From positions 1-57,603 of the forward strand of contig SLQV01000077.1 of assembly GCA_007131285.1 (NCBI GenBank): 57,603 bases of DNA, written 5' to 3'. The stretch comes from Myxococcales bacterium. Lineage in GTDB: Bacteria > Myxococcota_A > Polyangia > Polyangiales > SLQV01. Shown one piece after another: positions 55,976 to 57,603 of the stretch. How positions within the stretch are numbered: position 1 is the first letter of the stretch; every line of letters begins with the position of its first letter. Position numbers and translations under genes: made by a program. The notes below the pieces were generated by a model. The model saw nothing but the letters and a program-made list of their open reading frames with translations, did not search any database and had not been told where the DNA came from.

Positions 55976-57603
55976 ATGCCGTTCCGGCAAGTACGCAACC
56001 CAGTGCAATTAGCTAGTCAAAACAAACTGCTCTGGCTTAGTTTCGTAGCTTGGTGGATGGGGGTGTCTGCACGGCGAAGCCTGGAGCGTGAATATCAAAG
56101 CGAGCGGGCCGCAGCGGGAGAAGTTCGCGCGCGTCGCCCGCGCCAGCGAGACACAGCGCACCTCCGTTTCGTTGGCGCCGTGCTGGCGTGCGCTCTGGGG
56201 ACGGGCGTAGCGTCTTCCGCGCAAGCGCAGTACGCCGCCACCGTCGAGGCTACGCCGCCAGCGGAAGTAGAAAGCGCAGGGTCTCGCGTCACCCGCCGCG
56301 ATCTTGACGAACGGCTCCCTAAATCGGCACCGGAAGCGTTGCGCTTCGAGCCCGGCGTCGCGGTGCAGCAGACCGCCCACGGACAGGCATCGCCCTACGT
56401 GCGCGGCATGACCGGGCAGCAACTCATGCACCTCTTCGACGGGATTCGCCTCAACAACGGCATCTACCGTCGCGGCCCCAACCAGTACTTCTTCACGGTG
56501 GACAGCTATTCGCTGCAAAGCCTCGAAGTGCAGCGGGGGGCTGCCTCCACGCGCTGGGGCTCGGATGCTCTCGGCGGCGCCATTCTGGCCACGCCGCGAC
56601 AGCCAGACTTCGCGCTGCAGCGCAGGGATGGCGCCCCCCCACTCGTGCCGCGCCTCTATCTACGCACCGGCAGCGCCGACAACGAGTACGGCGGGCGTAT
56701 GGAAGTCGAGGCGGCCCCCACCAAGAACTTGGCGCTGCTCGGTGGCGGCGGCTACCGCGAGCTTGGCCTGCTGCGGGGTGGCGGCCTCGTCAGCAACGCG
56801 GGCAGGCCTACGCCGGACGTGCCTCGCTTGGCGGAGGACGGCAAGACCCAGCTCGGTACGGGCTTTCGGGAAGCCACCTACGACTTGCGCCTCGAAGGCC
56901 GCGTCAATGCGCGCCTGAGCTGGGCACTCGCCACCTACGGCTACATGCAGTTCGACTCACCGCGCACCGACCAATGCCCACCGACCGAGGCACCCGAGAG
57001 CGAGTGCCTCTCGACGGACCTGCTCTACCGCGCCCTCACCTACGGCGCGCTCACCGGGCGCAACCTAAACGCGGCGGTCGCACGCCTCGATGTGCGGCTC
57101 TCCTGGCAGCGCCACGAAGAAACGCAGACGCGAGACCGGCCGCGCTCCTTCGTACGCCTCGACTGGCAGGACGAAGTCGACACCTTTGGCATCAGCGCTG
57201 TCGCGGAAACGGCAAAGTTACCCGCCGCCCATGGCGCGCTGTGGGTGGAGTACGGCGCGGACCTCTACGTTGACCAGGTGCGCTCGAGCTCGGGTCGGAG
57301 GTTTACGGACATCGAGAATCGGCGCACCTTCTCCCGGGACCAGTATATCGATGGATCGAGCTACCTTAGCTCTGGGCTGTTTGCGAATGTGAACTACCGG
57401 CCGCGCCCCGACCTCACCTTCAGCGCGGGCGGTCGGGGCGCGCTGGTGCATGCGGCCGCCCCCGGCGACCCGGCCTCGGGTAGCGTGAGCGTTGCAGAGG
57501 TGTTCGGCGCAGCGGTTGGGCGGGCGGGCGTGACCTATCGCGCGCTCGCACCCTGGCAGCTCCACCTCAACGTCGACCAGGGCTTTCGCGCGCCTAACCT
57601 CGA
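55976..57603 (+). CDS. TonB-dependent receptor, 5' part (runs off window end)
   Basis: Hand translation in frame of 56210: signal region VGAVLACALGTGVASSAQAQ; plug PEALRFEPGVAVQQTAHGQASPYVRGMTGQQLMHLFDGIRLNNGIYRRGPNQYFFTVDSYSLQSLEVQRGAASTRWGSDALGGAILATP. Alternative start ATG 56057. Confidence 0.88.
   Translation, partial: MPFRQVRNPVQLASQNKLLWLSFVAWWMGVSARRSLEREYQSERAAAGEVRARRPRQRDTAHLRFVGAVLACALGTGVASSAQAQYAATVEATPPAEVESAGSRVTRRDLDERLPKSAPEALRFEPGVAVQQTAHGQASPYVRGMTGQQLMHLFDGIRLNNGIYRRGPNQYFFTVDSYSLQSLEVQRGAASTRWGSDALGGAILATPRQPDFALQRRDGAPPLVPRLYLRTGSADNEYGGRMEVEAAPTKNLALLGGGGYRELGLLRGGGLVSNAGRPTPDVPRLAEDGKTQLGTGFREATYDLRLEGRVNARLSWALATYGYMQFDSPRTDQCPPTEAPESECLSTDLLYRALTYGALTGRNLNAAVARLDVRLSWQRHEETQTRDRPRSFVRLDWQDEVDTFGISAVAETAKLPAAHGALWVEYGADLYVDQVRSSSGRRFTDIENRRTFSRDQYIDGSSYLSSGLFANVNYRPRPDLTFSAGGRGALVHAAAPGDPASGSVSVAEVFGAAVGRAGVTYRALAPWQLHLNVDQGFRAPNL

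Noticed and set aside
56009-56518. Minus-strand 169-aa ORF at the right end
   Set aside because: Antisense to the TonB-dependent receptor signal/plug region, which translates clearly on the plus strand.

Overview
GC-rich bacterial chromosome segment whose gene content and protein styles (TSP3/OmpA proteins, Cys-rich repeat proteins, MXAN_5187-like protein) suggest Myxococcota or a related lineage (inference). Most of the window is ordinary core genome: GT4 glycosyltransferase, purM, fatty acid desaturase, fasciclin lipoprotein, FAD amine oxidase-like protein, SGNH-like protein, rhomboid protease, aroC, HemQ-like protein, hflX, pheA, thiL and nearly a whole dcw (division and cell wall) cluster. 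The features most worth follow-up are: (1) a divergent lipid or polyketide-like locus (ketosynthase + His-less ketosynthase partner + alpha-oxoamine synthase facing a fatty acyl-AMP ligase and two ACPs); (2) long non-coding intervals in front of both ACP genes that are densely tiled with perfect or near-perfect stem-loops, which are candidate structured RNAs; (3) a dcw cluster whose halves are in swapped order (murF..ftsQ located upstream of mraZ..murE on the same strand), separated by pheA, thiL and an AT-richer island; (4) that island carries three diverged paralogues of an unknown small exported protein, one with an in-frame stop, plus a REP-associated tyrosine (HUH) transposase and short repeats. 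No rRNA, tRNA or CRISPR array was recognised. All homology calls are by motif recognition; no database search was run.
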